DNA of 64,000 bases from an uncultured Lactobacillus sp. (GTDB lineage: Bacteria; Bacillota; Bacilli; Lactobacillales; Lactobacillaceae): NCBI GenBank assembly GCA_937874695.1, contig CALNAJ010000046.1:13513-77512 (forward strand), written 5' to 3'. Positions 1-7,921 of this stretch are shown here, piece after piece (position 1 is the first letter of the stretch; each line of letters starts with the position of its first letter). The notes under the pieces were generated by a model, which searched no databases, was not told where the DNA came from, and worked only from the letters and a program-made list of their open reading frames with translations. The position numbers were made by a program, and so were the translations under genes.

Positions 1-641
1 ACTGGCAACATCAAGTGCTGACCAGTCTACGGGCCAAGGAACACTTGGGTGTGTTAACGGGGTCACCACTAACCGATGTGAAGATTACGTTAGTTAGTGG
101 CCGTGCCAGCATCGTCCACTCGGTCGGGGGCGACTTCCGGGAAGCCACTTGGCGCGCCGTTCGTCAGGGATTGATGATGGCACAGACACAAGACCAGACT
201 GAGTTACTGGAACCGTGGTATCGTTTCCGATTAGAGGTCGGTCAAGATCAAGTTGGCCGTGCCATGACGGATATTCAACGCATGCATGGGAGCTTTGAAA
301 CGCCAGACGCGACGGCCCCTTCGGCAACGGGGGATGGGATGAGTATCCTGACGGGAACGGCGCCCGTTGCCGAAATGCAGGGCTATGTCCAGGAGGTCAA
401 CGCCTACACGCATGGTCAGGGGCAGTTAGAGTGCCTGATTGACGGTTACCGTCCTTGCCACAACGCGGCAGAGGTCGTGGCTGAACAGGCATACGACCCC
501 GTCAGCGACCTGGAGAACACGCCGGGTTCCGTCTTCTGTGCGCATGGCGCAGGCTATCCGGTCCACTGGGATGACGTGCCGGGGATGGCGCACGTGGATT
601 ATGTGTATACGGCGGAAGCATTGGCGAAAATATCGAAATAG
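1..641 (+). CDS. TetM/EF-G-like ribosomal protection GTPase, C-terminal part
   Basis: The reading frame is open from the first base, so only the last ~213 residues are present. DFREATWRAVRQGL followed by an EF-G domain V-like segment and the ending NTPGSVFCAHGAGYPVHW is typical of the translation-factor GTPases of Firmicutes related to TetM/TetO. Family members bind the ribosomal A site and use GTP to displace tetracycline; chromosomal lactobacillar homologues are often not proven resistance determinants. The GTPase domain lies outside the window, so activity cannot be judged. It is followed by a hairpin terminator at 741-776. Confidence 0.85.
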   Translation, partial: WQHQVLTSLRAKEHLGVLTGSPLTDVKITLVSGRASIVHSVGGDFREATWRAVRQGLMMAQTQDQTELLEPWYRFRLEVGQDQVGRAMTDIQRMHGSFETPDATAPSATGDGMSILTGTAPVAEMQGYVQEVNAYTHGQGQLECLIDGYRPCHNAAEVVAEQAYDPVSDLENTPGSVFCAHGAGYPVHWDDVPGMAHVDYVYTAEALAKISK

Positions 642-740
642 GACTAAGGAACATGATTCTACAAGCCAATAAAGCAGCCTCGCTGGACAAGAGAGCGGCA
701 GTCTTTATTAACACTATGCTAAAATAATAAATATAATCGT

Positions 741-776
741 AACGATGTGATTTTTTCTAAAGATCACATCGTTTTT
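741..776 (+). terminator. Rho-independent terminator after the TetM-like gene
   Basis: AACGATGTGAT pairs with ATCACATCGTT and is followed by a T run. Confidence 0.8.
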
Positions 777-831
777 GTTGCTAATAACACCATATGCCAA
801 AACTATTTTGTATAATGGAGCCAGAAGTCAA

Positions 832-964
832 TTGCCCTGAATGAATTCAGAGGCTTGTCACTCACGTGTCTTACGACACAGTAGTCCAACATGTCTATTT
901 GACACTCCTACTCGTAATGGCAACATCATCGGGTAATTGACGGCTACCCGTTTAACTGCCAGGT
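832..964 (-). ncRNA. Candidate omega-RNA (reRNA) scaffold of TnpB copy 1
   Basis: In IS605-type elements the TnpB guide RNA overlaps the 3' end of tnpB, ends at the right end, and takes its guide from the flank. This 133-nt noncoding stretch between the tnpB stop and the TTGAC right end is in the right place and is rich in hairpins. The predicted guide starts at 826 and reads downward on the minus strand (TTCTGGCTCCATTATACAAA). This is inference from position and family knowledge. Confidence 0.45.
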
Positions 965-2185
965 TTACCCAGCGGTTGTTAGCTTCTTAATTTTTGGGTG
1001 CTTAACACCATTCAACCAATCTTGTCCAAGCATCTTAATATTCATGGCCCCTAACCGGTCATCGTTACAACGATACTGACATTGTGCGCACCAATATTCA
1101 TGCGTTTCATGGTGAAGATTAGTCTTCTCAATTAAGCCGCACTTAGGACATCGCTGTGAGGTAAATGCTGGATTCACTTTCACAACAGTACTTTGAATAG
1201 CCTGAGCCTTATACATTAGGAAAGATTCTAACTGGAAGAAAGCCCATGAGCGGTGACTATTACGCAAAGCCTTAGGTAAGTCATCCGTATTGAATGTCAC
1301 ATTGGTTAAGTCTTCCAGAACGAAGAGCGTATGCGAACCATATGCCGTAACGAGTGTCTTAGCTAGCCGATGATTCACATCGGTCATCCAGCGGTTCTCT
1401 CGTTGAGCTAGCCGTTTCAGCTTCTTATTGGCAGACCTGGTGCCCTTACTTTGTAGTTTTCGCCGGATTTCTAGGAACTTTTTCCGCCTACGTAAGATCT
1501 TTTGACCGTCAAAGAATAGCGTCTTCCCCTTACTATCAAAGGCAGTTGCTAGGAAGCGTAACCCGCGGTCAATACCTACAATTTGAGGATTATCTTTGGG
1601 ATTGAAATCGCTAACTTCCTTTGTGATACCAATATGTAAAAACCACTTCCCCCGATTACGGACCAACTTGGCGGTACCGAGTTTCCAGCCGCCAATGAAG
1701 TATTTTTCGAAACCTTTGTTGGTAAAATTCAACTTAGTCCGCTTACCGAGAGTAGTCATAGAAATCTGTCGCATTCTGTCTACAAAAGAATAGTTACTCT
1801 GACGAACCAAGTCTGCTTGTGGTCGCCGAAATTGAATGGGCTTCACTAACCAGGTCAAGTCTCTAGGAATTTGAACCCATTTGTTTTCTTCGCTCTTGCA
1901 GCGGTAAGGATGTTGTTTCATTTGTTCTCGAACGGTTTTATAGCGAGCCACAACCGTCCGAAAAACGGATTGAATCATCTGACTATTGAGTTCTGATCCC
2001 TGTCTAAATATTTTGTACAGATGATGATTGATTTTTAACCAGCTTAACTGAAACTCATGGTCAAAGATCCATTGACTAACAATGTTAGCTAATCGTTGAT
2101 ACTCCTGGCTCATCGCTAGAAATTGTTCTGCCTGATCTGTGTCCGGATAGAGTCTCATCTTGATTGTTCGCCCTAATTTAACCAA
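965..2185 (-). CDS. tnpB: TnpB RNA-guided endonuclease (OrfB_IS605 family)
   Basis: 406 residues, the usual length for a compact TnpB. The RuvC-like site appears intact: D206 in VGIDRGLRF, E291 in FVLEDLTNV and D376 in DDRLGAMNIK, with a CPKCG...CAQC zinc ribbon between the last two. The start is TTG at 2185, placed 6 nt after a GGGGAGG ribosome binding site. Family members cut DNA under guidance of an RNA derived from the element's right end and help retain the element after excision. No tnpA accompanies it, so mobility would need help in trans. Confidence 0.88.
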   Translation of the reverse strand: MVKLGRTIKMRLYPDTDQAEQFLAMSQEYQRLANIVSQWIFDHEFQLSWLKINHHLYKIFRQGSELNSQMIQSVFRTVVARYKTVREQMKQHPYRCKSEENKWVQIPRDLTWLVKPIQFRRPQADLVRQSNYSFVDRMRQISMTTLGKRTKLNFTNKGFEKYFIGGWKLGTAKLVRNRGKWFLHIGITKEVSDFNPKDNPQIVGIDRGLRFLATAFDSKGKTLFFDGQKILRRRKKFLEIRRKLQSKGTRSANKKLKRLAQRENRWMTDVNHRLAKTLVTAYGSHTLFVLEDLTNVTFNTDDLPKALRNSHRSWAFFQLESFLMYKAQAIQSTVVKVNPAFTSQRCPKCGLIEKTNLHHETHEYWCAQCQYRCNDDRLGAMNIKMLGQDWLNGVKHPKIKKLTTAG

Positions 2186-2375
2186 CGGATACCTCCCCTG
2201 TAAATTGGGTTAAGTATACCATGTTTAGTCTCTTTTAGGGGAACATATGTTTCAGAAAAGATTATTAAATTTTGGCATTCATCCCGCGATTAAAATCGCA
2301 GGTTTTCTGCTTAGTTTTTAATAAACGAGCTACGGCTGATTCGTTTCGTACATATCCAGGAAAGTAGGGAAGTTC

Positions 2376-2837
2376 ATGTTTAAAAAGGTTATCTTACTGG
2401 GAACGCTAGCAGTATTGGGGACGGCTGGTGGAATGGCGCTCAACACGCAAAGTGCGGCCGCTAAATCCTATGGGTCACCCAAGACGTTGAAGGGCATCAA
2501 ATACACCCACACCACGCCCAAGCGCGCACGAGGGACGTGGTACAATTGGGATAAAAATATCGGTGCCAACAAGATTGTCGTCAAAAAGCATCAGGTCAAG
2601 TGGTATTATCGACAGCACAAACAGGGAAAGTGGCAGCATCAGCAAACCCTGACCGGCAAGAAGCTCTACGTTTACCGGCAAAAGCTAAATCACAAGCAGA
2701 TGTTTGGCTTCTATGCGGCCTATCAGGATGATTTCAGCTTCTACTACACCGGAACTAAGAAGCTGAAGGGCAAGACCGTTAAGTATATGTCCGGCAACTA
2801 TACCTATTACAAGGCATGGAAGTATGCGATTCGCTAG
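2376..2837 (+). CDS. Small secreted cationic protein, unknown function
   Basis: 153 residues with an N-terminal signal peptide (MFKKVILLGTLAVLGTAGG, likely cleavage after AAA near residue 30). The mature part is rich in Lys, Tyr and Trp (WYNWDKN, KVKWYYRQHK-like segments). Such short lactobacillar exported proteins resemble cell-wall-associated proteins in composition, but I recognise no domain. A good AGG ribosome binding site precedes the ATG. It ends 23 bp before the next gene, so the two may be co-transcribed. Function not assigned. Confidence 0.7.
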   Translation: MFKKVILLGTLAVLGTAGGMALNTQSAAAKSYGSPKTLKGIKYTHTTPKRARGTWYNWDKNIGANKIVVKKHQVKWYYRQHKQGKWQHQQTLTGKKLYVYRQKLNHKQMFGFYAAYQDDFSFYYTGTKKLKGKTVKYMSGNYTYYKAWKYAIR

Positions 2838-2860
2838 GAACAACCAATGAGGAGGCGCCC

Positions 2861-3614
2861 ATGGATGTGACGTTTAGCACCACCTTTGCCAAATCCTTAC
2901 GAGTCACGCAACGGCAACCTGCACTGGGGCTACAACTGGATCTTCAGATTGGAGATCTTACGCGACTAACTGATGGTCAGAATCTTTTCTGGACGCTTAA
3001 ATCTCAGTATACAGACCAGTCTGCCCAACAACTTTTCAAAGACGTTCAACAACAGCTGGCCCGGTTACAATCGGCAATTGCCAATGGCGACGCCCTACGA
3101 GTCTGGTGCAGTGATACGGCGGAGGATCAGCTGGGATTTCTGTGGCTCTGCAATCAACTTAAGGCGGTTGATGTGGCGGTCACTCAAGTTGAGGTACCAT
3201 TGGATTTTGCCTGCGCAACGCCGACGCCGTTTTATCAGGAGGTTACTGGACTAGGCGAAATGGATCCGCAGCAGGTACTGACGTGGCAGCTACCAGAGAC
3301 CACAGTAACCCTAGCAGAGCGCCAAGCCTTTAGCTATGCCTGGCAATCGCTTACTACCGAGAATGCGGCCCTGCGAGTAGCCCTGAATGGTCGACCAACG
3401 AGCGTACCAGTGGATTTTTTCGATACTTGGTTCTTACCGTATGTCCATAGCGATCTACCGGTGGATGAGGCATCTGGCCAGCTTCTGGAAGGGTTCCCGC
3501 CGGGGATGCCCACCTGGTGGCTGCAATCACGCTTCACGAGCTTGCGTAACCCTTGAGGGAGATATTATTTTTTCTGATATTGAGGGAAATGGCTTGACCT
3601 TCCACCGGCCCTAA
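2861..3614 (+). pseudogene. DUF1835/DUF3658-type protein, frameshifted near its C-terminus
   Basis: The start is ATG 2861, 5 nt after AGGAGG. MDVTFSTTFAKSLRV and the later LGFLWLCNQL region fit the DUF1835 fold; the C-terminal part (ALRVALNGRPTSVPVDFFDTWF...) fits DUF3658. The frame stops at TGA 3554-3556. The +1 frame from base 3552 continues naturally as LEGDIIFSDIEGNGLTFHRP and ends at TAA 3612-3614. One extra C in AACCCTT (near 3551) would explain this. Loss of about 20 residues may or may not be tolerated, and a sequencing error is possible. Function of the family is unknown. Confidence 0.65.
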
Positions 3615-3651
3615 GGTGTAGGCTGAGGTTATTAAAAATTTTGGAGCGTGA

Positions 3652-4497
3652 GTGATTTTGACAAAAACTTGGCTGATTACCGGGACTTCAACGGGTTTTG
3701 GGAAGTCTTTAGCAATTTACTTGGCACAAAAGGACGACGTGAACTTGGTCGCCACCGCCCGGCATACCGATCAATTGAGTTACCTGAATCAATACGATCA
3801 TGGTCAAATTTTAAAGCAGACCTTGGACGTGACGAACCGCGATGAAATTGCGACGGCTGTCAAAGCCACCACGGATAAGTTCGGCAGTCTTGACGTCTTG
3901 ATCAACAACGCCGGCTTGGGCTATTTTGGGACTTTCGAGGAAAGCGACCGGGACGCCGTTCGTTACATGTTTGATGTCAACGTCTGGGGCCTGGTCGACA
4001 TGACCCGTGCCGTATTGCCAACGATGCGGAACCAAAAGGCCGGCATCATCGTGAACTTCTCTTCCATTGCTGGTCTGGCATCCTTCCCTACGCTTTCCTT
4101 TTACCATGGGACGAAGCACGCTGTGGAAGGGATTACGGACTCCCTGGCACAAGAAGTTGCCGACCAAGGCATCAAGTTCATGCTGATTGAACCCAGTGGC
4201 TTCCGGACCGACTGGGCAGGGCGTTCTTCCCAAAAGGCGGAACCTAAGATTGCCGCTTACCAGAAGTTTGCGGACAATATTGAAGGGAGTGCCACTGGCG
4301 CCCACCACGAACCCGGTGATCCCGATAAGGCCGCTGCCATCATCTACGACCAAGTCACCAACCACGCAGCTGACTTGCCATTGCACTTACCATTGGGCAA
4401 GTTCGCCTCCGATATGGCTATCGCTAAATACGAAAAGTCATTGGGTGAATTCAAGGTGGAACGCGACCTCTCCATTTCCGCAGATCAACCAGAATAG
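3652..4497 (+). CDS. Short-chain dehydrogenase/reductase
   Basis: 281 residues. The N-terminal Rossmann motif is TGTSTGFG, NNAG sits near residue 87, and the catalytic SIAG...FYHGTK pair (Tyr and Lys four apart) is present. It belongs to classical SDR enzymes that reduce carbonyls or oxidise alcohols with NAD(P)(H); the substrate is not readable. The start is probably GTG 3652, about 5 nt after GGAG; a TTG at 3658 is the alternative. It stands alone with its own terminator. Confidence 0.88.
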   Translation: MILTKTWLITGTSTGFGKSLAIYLAQKDDVNLVATARHTDQLSYLNQYDHGQILKQTLDVTNRDEIATAVKATTDKFGSLDVLINNAGLGYFGTFEESDRDAVRYMFDVNVWGLVDMTRAVLPTMRNQKAGIIVNFSSIAGLASFPTLSFYHGTKHAVEGITDSLAQEVADQGIKFMLIEPSGFRTDWAGRSSQKAEPKIAAYQKFADNIEGSATGAHHEPGDPDKAAAIIYDQVTNHAADLPLHLPLGKFASDMAIAKYEKSLGEFKVERDLSISADQPE

Positions 4498-4507
4498 ATA
4501 AGATTTT

Positions 4508-4543
4508 AGCCACCGTGAGCGAACCTGCCACGGTGGCTTTTTG
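4508..4543 (+). terminator. Terminator after the SDR gene
   Basis: AGCCACCGTG pairs with CACGGTGGCT, followed by TTTTT. Confidence 0.9.
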
Positions 4544-4547
4544 TTGT

Positions 4548-4583
4548 ATAATTTGTTATTAATAATTATTAATAACAAATTAT
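4548..4583. repeat. 36-bp perfect AT-rich palindrome
   Basis: The sequence reads the same on both strands for 36 bp, centred between 4565 and 4566, with the core TTATTAATAATTATTAATAA. It lies just after the SDR terminator. Related TATTAATAATTA motifs occur near 16.22, 34.42 and 50.97 kb. Confidence 0.75.
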
Positions 4584-4681
4584 TGGCATGTAATAGTCTC
4601 ACCATGACGTGGGTTGTAACGTTTTACCAAAAAGTCTTGCCCTTCCGTCAGCAATCCTGTAAACTGACAATTACACAAATT

Positions 4682-4697
4682 ATGCAAACGCTTTAAC
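4682..4697 (+). promoter_or_regulatory. Likely cre (CcpA) site before the DUF1097 gene
   Basis: ATGCAAACGCTTTAAC matches the cre consensus WTGNAANCGNWNNCWW except for one position. It lies about 20 bp upstream of the start codon. Confidence 0.5.
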
Positions 4698-4715
4698 GAT
4701 TAAAGGAGTAACTTC

Positions 4716-5261
4716 ATGAAAATAAGCAAAAAAGTCTGGTTCGACGCCATTGGGGTGGGCCTCTTCACACTGGTCTACAGTCTGATTATGGGTGGCATGT
4801 CGCTGTGGATGGGGTCCGCGGCTTTTATCGCCGTCTCGTATTTCTTCGGTGCGGGGTTCCCCAAGGATAAACTCTGGAATATCTTGGTTAGCTTTGCCCT
4901 TGGCATCATCTGGGGGCTCATCGCCTTTCGTCTCCTGCAGGTACCAAGTATTGCGCCCCTTTGGCCCAGTGCCATCATGTTTGGCCTGCTGACCTTCCTG
5001 GCCTTATTCCTCCAAGGCACAATCCTAAGATTCACGATTGTTCCCGCCTGGCTGATTGCGTGGGGGACGACGATGCTGATTATTACCAATGTGACCGTAC
5101 ATAACTGGTCACTCTTCGTGGTTCAACTCTACGGGTCAATGCTGCTAGGAATCTTTGTGATTGGCTATGCATCGGATATTTTCAATCGGGTCATGTTCAA
5201 GCTCTCTCCGGAGAAGAAGGCGGCTGATGCGTCTACCGACGTGACAGAGGAAGAAAACTAA
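4716..5261 (+). CDS. DUF1097 family inner membrane protein
   Basis: 181 residues with about five or six membrane segments (FTLVYSLIMGGMSLWMG, ILVSFALGIIWGLIAF, AIMFGLLTFLALFL, WLIAWGTTMLIIT, LYGSMLLGIFVIGY) and an acidic, soluble C-terminal tail. Layout and length fit the DUF1097 family (E. coli YcdZ-like), whose role is not established. A GGAG-type ribosome binding site precedes ATG 4716. A probable cre site upstream suggests carbon catabolite control. Confidence 0.7.
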   Translation: MKISKKVWFDAIGVGLFTLVYSLIMGGMSLWMGSAAFIAVSYFFGAGFPKDKLWNILVSFALGIIWGLIAFRLLQVPSIAPLWPSAIMFGLLTFLALFLQGTILRFTIVPAWLIAWGTTMLIITNVTVHNWSLFVVQLYGSMLLGIFVIGYASDIFNRVMFKLSPEKKAADASTDVTEEEN

Positions 5262-5269
5262 TTCAGTCG

Positions 5270-5297
5270 TTTGGTAAAGCTAGATTCACGGGTATAA
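5270..5297 (+). promoter_or_regulatory. Sigma-A promoter of pepI
   Basis: TTGGTA, a 16-bp spacer and TATAAT, about 25 bp before the gene. Confidence 0.55.
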
Positions 5298-5320
5298 TGA
5301 GTCTAAAGTGAGGTGCTTCC

Positions 5321-6205
5321 ATGCAAATTACAGAGGGTTATATGCCATTTCAAAAGTATCACACGTATTACCGTGTCATCGGTGACCTTCATTCGGGGTT
5401 AACCCCGTTGTTGCTGCTGCACGGTGGGCCTGGATCAACGCACAACTACTTTGAGGCGTTCGATGCGTTGGCAGAACGGACGGGACGGCCAGTTGTGATG
5501 TACGATCAACTCGGTTGTGGCCAGTCCGATATGCCGGATGATCCTAGTCTCTGGCAGGCGGCGACCTGGGTTGCCGAGTTGCAGGCGTTACGTGCGTACT
5601 TGAACTTAGATCGGGTACATTTACTGGGTCAGTCTTGGGGCGGGATGCTCGCCATTATTTACCTGTGTGACTACCAACCACAGGGCGTCCAAAGCTTAAT
5701 TCTGGCCAGCACGCTCTCGTCCGCTAAGCTGTGGGCGCAGGAACAGCACCGGATGATCGGGTTCATGGCGCCAGTCGACCAGGAGGCAATTGCCACGGCC
5801 GAAACGAGCGGAGACTTCACGACGCCGGCCTACCTGACCGCGAACCAACACTTCATGGAACGTCACGCCGCGGGTCCCGTCACGACAGCGTCGCCTGAGT
5901 TCTTACGGCGGCCAAAACGTAGTGGTACCGTGGCGTATACGACCGCTTGGGGACCGAACGAGTACTTTCCAACCGGCACGCTCAAGGATTACGAGTATAC
6001 CGATAAACTGGCGCAGCTGACCTTGCCCACGCTGGTGACTAGTGGCGTCAACGATCTCTGCACGCCGTTGGTGGCTAAGACCATGGTCGATCACCTACCG
6101 CATGCAGAGTGGACGCTCTTTGCTCACAGTCGGCACATGGCTTTCATCGAAGAGACGCCAGCTTATCTGGACCGTTTGACCGGCTGGCTTTCTAAAAAGG
6201 ATTAA
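5321..6205 (+). CDS. pepI: Proline iminopeptidase (alpha/beta hydrolase, S33)
   Basis: 294 residues, the same length as characterised lactobacillar PepI. The oxyanion motif HGGPG is at residues 34-38, the nucleophile is Ser105 in GQSWGG, and the late acid and base are the Asp in SGVNDLCTP and the His in HSRHMAF. PepI releases N-terminal proline from small peptides in the cytoplasm, part of the peptide-scavenging system of lactic acid bacteria. It is monocistronic, with a consensus-like promoter and a shared terminator downstream. Confidence 0.88.
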   Translation: MQITEGYMPFQKYHTYYRVIGDLHSGLTPLLLLHGGPGSTHNYFEAFDALAERTGRPVVMYDQLGCGQSDMPDDPSLWQAATWVAELQALRAYLNLDRVHLLGQSWGGMLAIIYLCDYQPQGVQSLILASTLSSAKLWAQEQHRMIGFMAPVDQEAIATAETSGDFTTPAYLTANQHFMERHAAGPVTTASPEFLRRPKRSGTVAYTTAWGPNEYFPTGTLKDYEYTDKLAQLTLPTLVTSGVNDLCTPLVAKTMVDHLPHAEWTLFAHSRHMAFIEETPAYLDRLTGWLSKKD

Positions 6206-6208
6206 ATA

Positions 6209-6251
6209 AAACCCGCATCAACTGGCCATTTCGGTCGGCTGATGCGGGTTT
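6209..6251. terminator. Bidirectional terminator between pepI and marR
   Basis: AAACCCGCATC pairs with GATGCGGGTTT; A and T runs flank both sides, so it can serve both convergent genes. Confidence 0.85.
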
Positions 6252-6261
6252 ATTTGTCTGA

Positions 6262-6702
6262 TTAGAGGTCGTTAGCGTTGGCCATCATCTGTTCCATGAC
6301 CCGATCGAGGGTGTTGAGGTCGGCCTGGGGGATTCCAGTCGTGACCTGCGCGCGAAACGCCTCGGCTAGGGGAATGCTCTTGGCTAGAAGTGCCGTGCCA
6401 GCCGGCGTCAGTGCCAGCAAACGTGCACGACGATCTTGGGCGCTGATTGCTACCGTGATCAGGTCGGCCGTGTTCAGCTGATTGACAACCTTGACCATGC
6501 TGGGGCCGGTGATTCCGACGAGTTCGGCGAGGTCACGCTGCCGAATCTGCTGGTGTTGGTCGATGTAGTAGAGGGCCATCCAGGCGCTACGATTGATGCC
6601 CATGGGCGCCAGCGCGTCGTTGAATTTACTAGCAAACAGCTTACTGCTGCGGGATGTAATGCACATGATGCAGCTATCCAAATCGAATTGAGATGTTGCC
6701 AT
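6262..6702 (-). CDS. MarR family transcriptional regulator
   Basis: 146 residues with the MarR winged helix (IRQRDLAELVGITGPSMVKVVNQL as recognition region, then DRRARLLALTPAG as wing). It is divergent from two osmC-like genes, and a 16-bp perfect palindrome lies between them over the osmC promoter. The likely role is repression of the osmC pair and itself. Cysteines occur near residues 12 and 15 (DSCIMCITSRSS), a position that in OhrR-type MarR proteins senses peroxides, so redox control is possible but unproven. Confidence 0.88.
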   Translation of the reverse strand: MATSQFDLDSCIMCITSRSSKLFASKFNDALAPMGINRSAWMALYYIDQHQQIRQRDLAELVGITGPSMVKVVNQLNTADLITVAISAQDRRARLLALTPAGTALLAKSIPLAEAFRAQVTTGIPQADLNTLDRVMEQMMANANDL

Positions 6703-6763
6703 TATTCGTCACCGCCCTCGAGAAAATTATGGCCTTATTATACCATGATTTCTCTAAAAATAG

Positions 6764-6779
6764 ATAGTTAGCTAACTAT
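6764..6779. promoter_or_regulatory. Palindromic operator, probably for the MarR regulator
   Basis: ATAGTTAGCTAACTAT is a perfect 16-bp palindrome in the divergent marR/osmC intergenic region and abuts the osmC -35 box. Confidence 0.75.
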
Positions 6780-6806
6780 TGACTTTGCTCAATGATTCGT
6801 TATACT
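6779..6806 (+). promoter_or_regulatory. Promoter of the osmC pair
   Basis: TTGACT and TATACT with a 16-bp spacer. The MarR palindrome touches the -35 box, so binding there would block RNA polymerase. Confidence 0.7.
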
Positions 6807-6810
6807 GGGA

Positions 6811-6826
6811 TTGTAAGCGCTTTACA
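6811..6826 (+). promoter_or_regulatory. cre-like site downstream of the osmC promoter
   Basis: TTGTAAGCGCTTTACA resembles a CcpA cre site with one off-consensus position. It lies near the expected transcription start, a place where CcpA represses. Confidence 0.45.
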
Positions 6827-6851
6827 AATCATGGAATAGGGGGCTACACCA

Positions 6852-7289
6852 ATGGAAAGATATAACGCAACAGCCAGAAAGACCTTATCCAGTCTACAAG
6901 TTGACGTCCATTCCCGCGGCGTACACACTACCATCGACGAGCCAGAGAGTTTGGGCGGAACCAATACGGGGATGAACCCGGTTGAGTTGGTTCTGAGTTC
7001 GCTGGGCACTTCATTACAGGAAACGGCAGCAAGATTAGCACCAGAAAATAAGTTCACATATGAGCAAATGACCGTCAATTTAGAAGGCGATTTGGATGCG
7101 GCCGGATTCATGGGCGATCCAGATATTCGAAATGGCTTCCAAGAAATCCGCTATAATTTGCAATTTAAGACGACCGAATCGCAGGCAGCCTGCGGGGCAT
7201 TTGCTGACCTCGTGGCAGCCAATTGTCCAATTGAAGATATGCTGAGCAACGGTGTCACGGTAGTCCTAGACCAAGTCGAAATCGTCTAA
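6852..7289 (+). CDS. OsmC-like protein lacking the first catalytic cysteine
   Basis: 145 residues with the OsmC fold pattern (GGTNTGMNPVELVLSSLG, central helix, NCPIEDML). OsmC/Ohr proteins reduce organic hydroperoxides with two cysteines: one in the ALGAC segment and one in the NCP segment. Here the first is replaced (SSLGTSLQ), while the second is kept in NCPIEDML; another Cys occurs nearby in ACGAF. It is the first gene of a two-gene unit with a second, complete OsmC-like protein 14 bp downstream. It may be a partner or a changed enzyme. Confidence 0.85.
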   Translation: MERYNATARKTLSSLQVDVHSRGVHTTIDEPESLGGTNTGMNPVELVLSSLGTSLQETAARLAPENKFTYEQMTVNLEGDLDAAGFMGDPDIRNGFQEIRYNLQFKTTESQAACGAFADLVAANCPIEDMLSNGVTVVLDQVEIV

Positions 7290-7303
7290 AGGAGGCCTTC
7301 AAC

Positions 7304-7717
7304 ATGGCAATGGAAACGTTCAAAGTACAAGTGACCGGCACGGATCAACCCAATGAATATCAAGCAGCTGTGCGGGACTTTAAGGTTAAGCTAGCACCGG
7401 ACTCAACGTCGGCTACGAGCTCGCACGAGGCAATCCTACAGGCATTAGGTGCGTGTGAAGCCATTGTGATGGCGTCCTTCAACAAGCAACAGGACTTTAC
7501 TTACCGTGATTTCTACTACACGGTGGAGGGCATTAAGTCCGGCGACTCTGAGCGGCCAGGTATGGACCGCATCGGTGTGGCCGTTCATCTGAATACTGAT
7601 GAATCCAAGCAGAAGTGTCACGAGTTCATGGATTTTGCGGAAAATACGTGCCCCGTGATGGACAACCTGACCAATACGGTACCTGTCAAACGGACCGGCG
7701 TTGCGGTCGTTTCTTAA
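7304..7717 (+). CDS. OsmC family peroxiredoxin-like protein
   Basis: 137 residues with both expected cysteines: LGACEAIVMASFNK and ENTCPVMDNL. It lies 14 bp after its paralogue with its own AAAGGAGG ribosome binding site, so the two are co-translated from one mRNA. Expected role: detoxification of organic hydroperoxides in the cytoplasm, probably under the divergent MarR regulator. The substrate is not known. Confidence 0.88.
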   Translation: MAMETFKVQVTGTDQPNEYQAAVRDFKVKLAPDSTSATSSHEAILQALGACEAIVMASFNKQQDFTYRDFYYTVEGIKSGDSERPGMDRIGVAVHLNTDESKQKCHEFMDFAENTCPVMDNLTNTVPVKRTGVAVVS

Positions 7718-7736
7718 CTAAATGGGTAATTAAGCA

Positions 7737-7770
7737 AGCAGCTCCCGCAAATTGGGGAGCTGCTTTTTTT
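7737..7770 (+). terminator. Terminator after the osmC pair
   Basis: AGCAGCTCCC pairs with GGGGAGCTGCT, followed by seven T. Confidence 0.9.
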
Positions 7771-7775
7771 GGCAA

Positions 7776-7791
7776 TGTTTCATGTGAAACA
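7776..7791. repeat. parS-like 16-mer, copy 1
   Basis: TGTTTCATGTGAAACA differs from the ParB site TGTTTCACGTGAAACA at one central base. It sits directly after a terminator. Confidence 0.6.
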
Positions 7792-7921
7792 TCGGTAGAA
7801 TGAGTTAATCTCAAAGAATTTCTTTAGTTGGCTAAAAAGATGCGACAAATTCCGGGATTTTTACATTAGTAATAAGTGTAGGGCAAAGTTGGAGTTGACC
7901 AGCAAGGACTACGGAATAGGC

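Larger units (their letters stand above)
827..2325 (-). mobile_element. tnpB-only IS200/IS605-type element (copy 1)
   Basis: The element holds only a tnpB gene on the minus strand; no Y1 transposase is visible. The right end (low coordinates) has two small hairpins: CTGAA/TTCAG at 838-851 and GTGTC/GACAC at about 876-889. It finishes on the minus strand in TTGAC (831 to 827). The second element at 44.2 kb has the same order of hairpins and TTGAC, which supports this boundary. The left end carries a hairpin at 2283-2302 (CCTGCGATT/AATCGCGGG read on minus) and a TTTAT on the minus strand at 2325-2321 that could be the target-adjacent motif. The left boundary is a guess; the right one is better supported. 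Confidence 0.6.

Noticed and set aside
1..641. Acquired tetracycline resistance gene
   Set aside because: Only the C-terminal third is present, and chromosomal homologues of this type are common in lactobacilli; resistance cannot be claimed.
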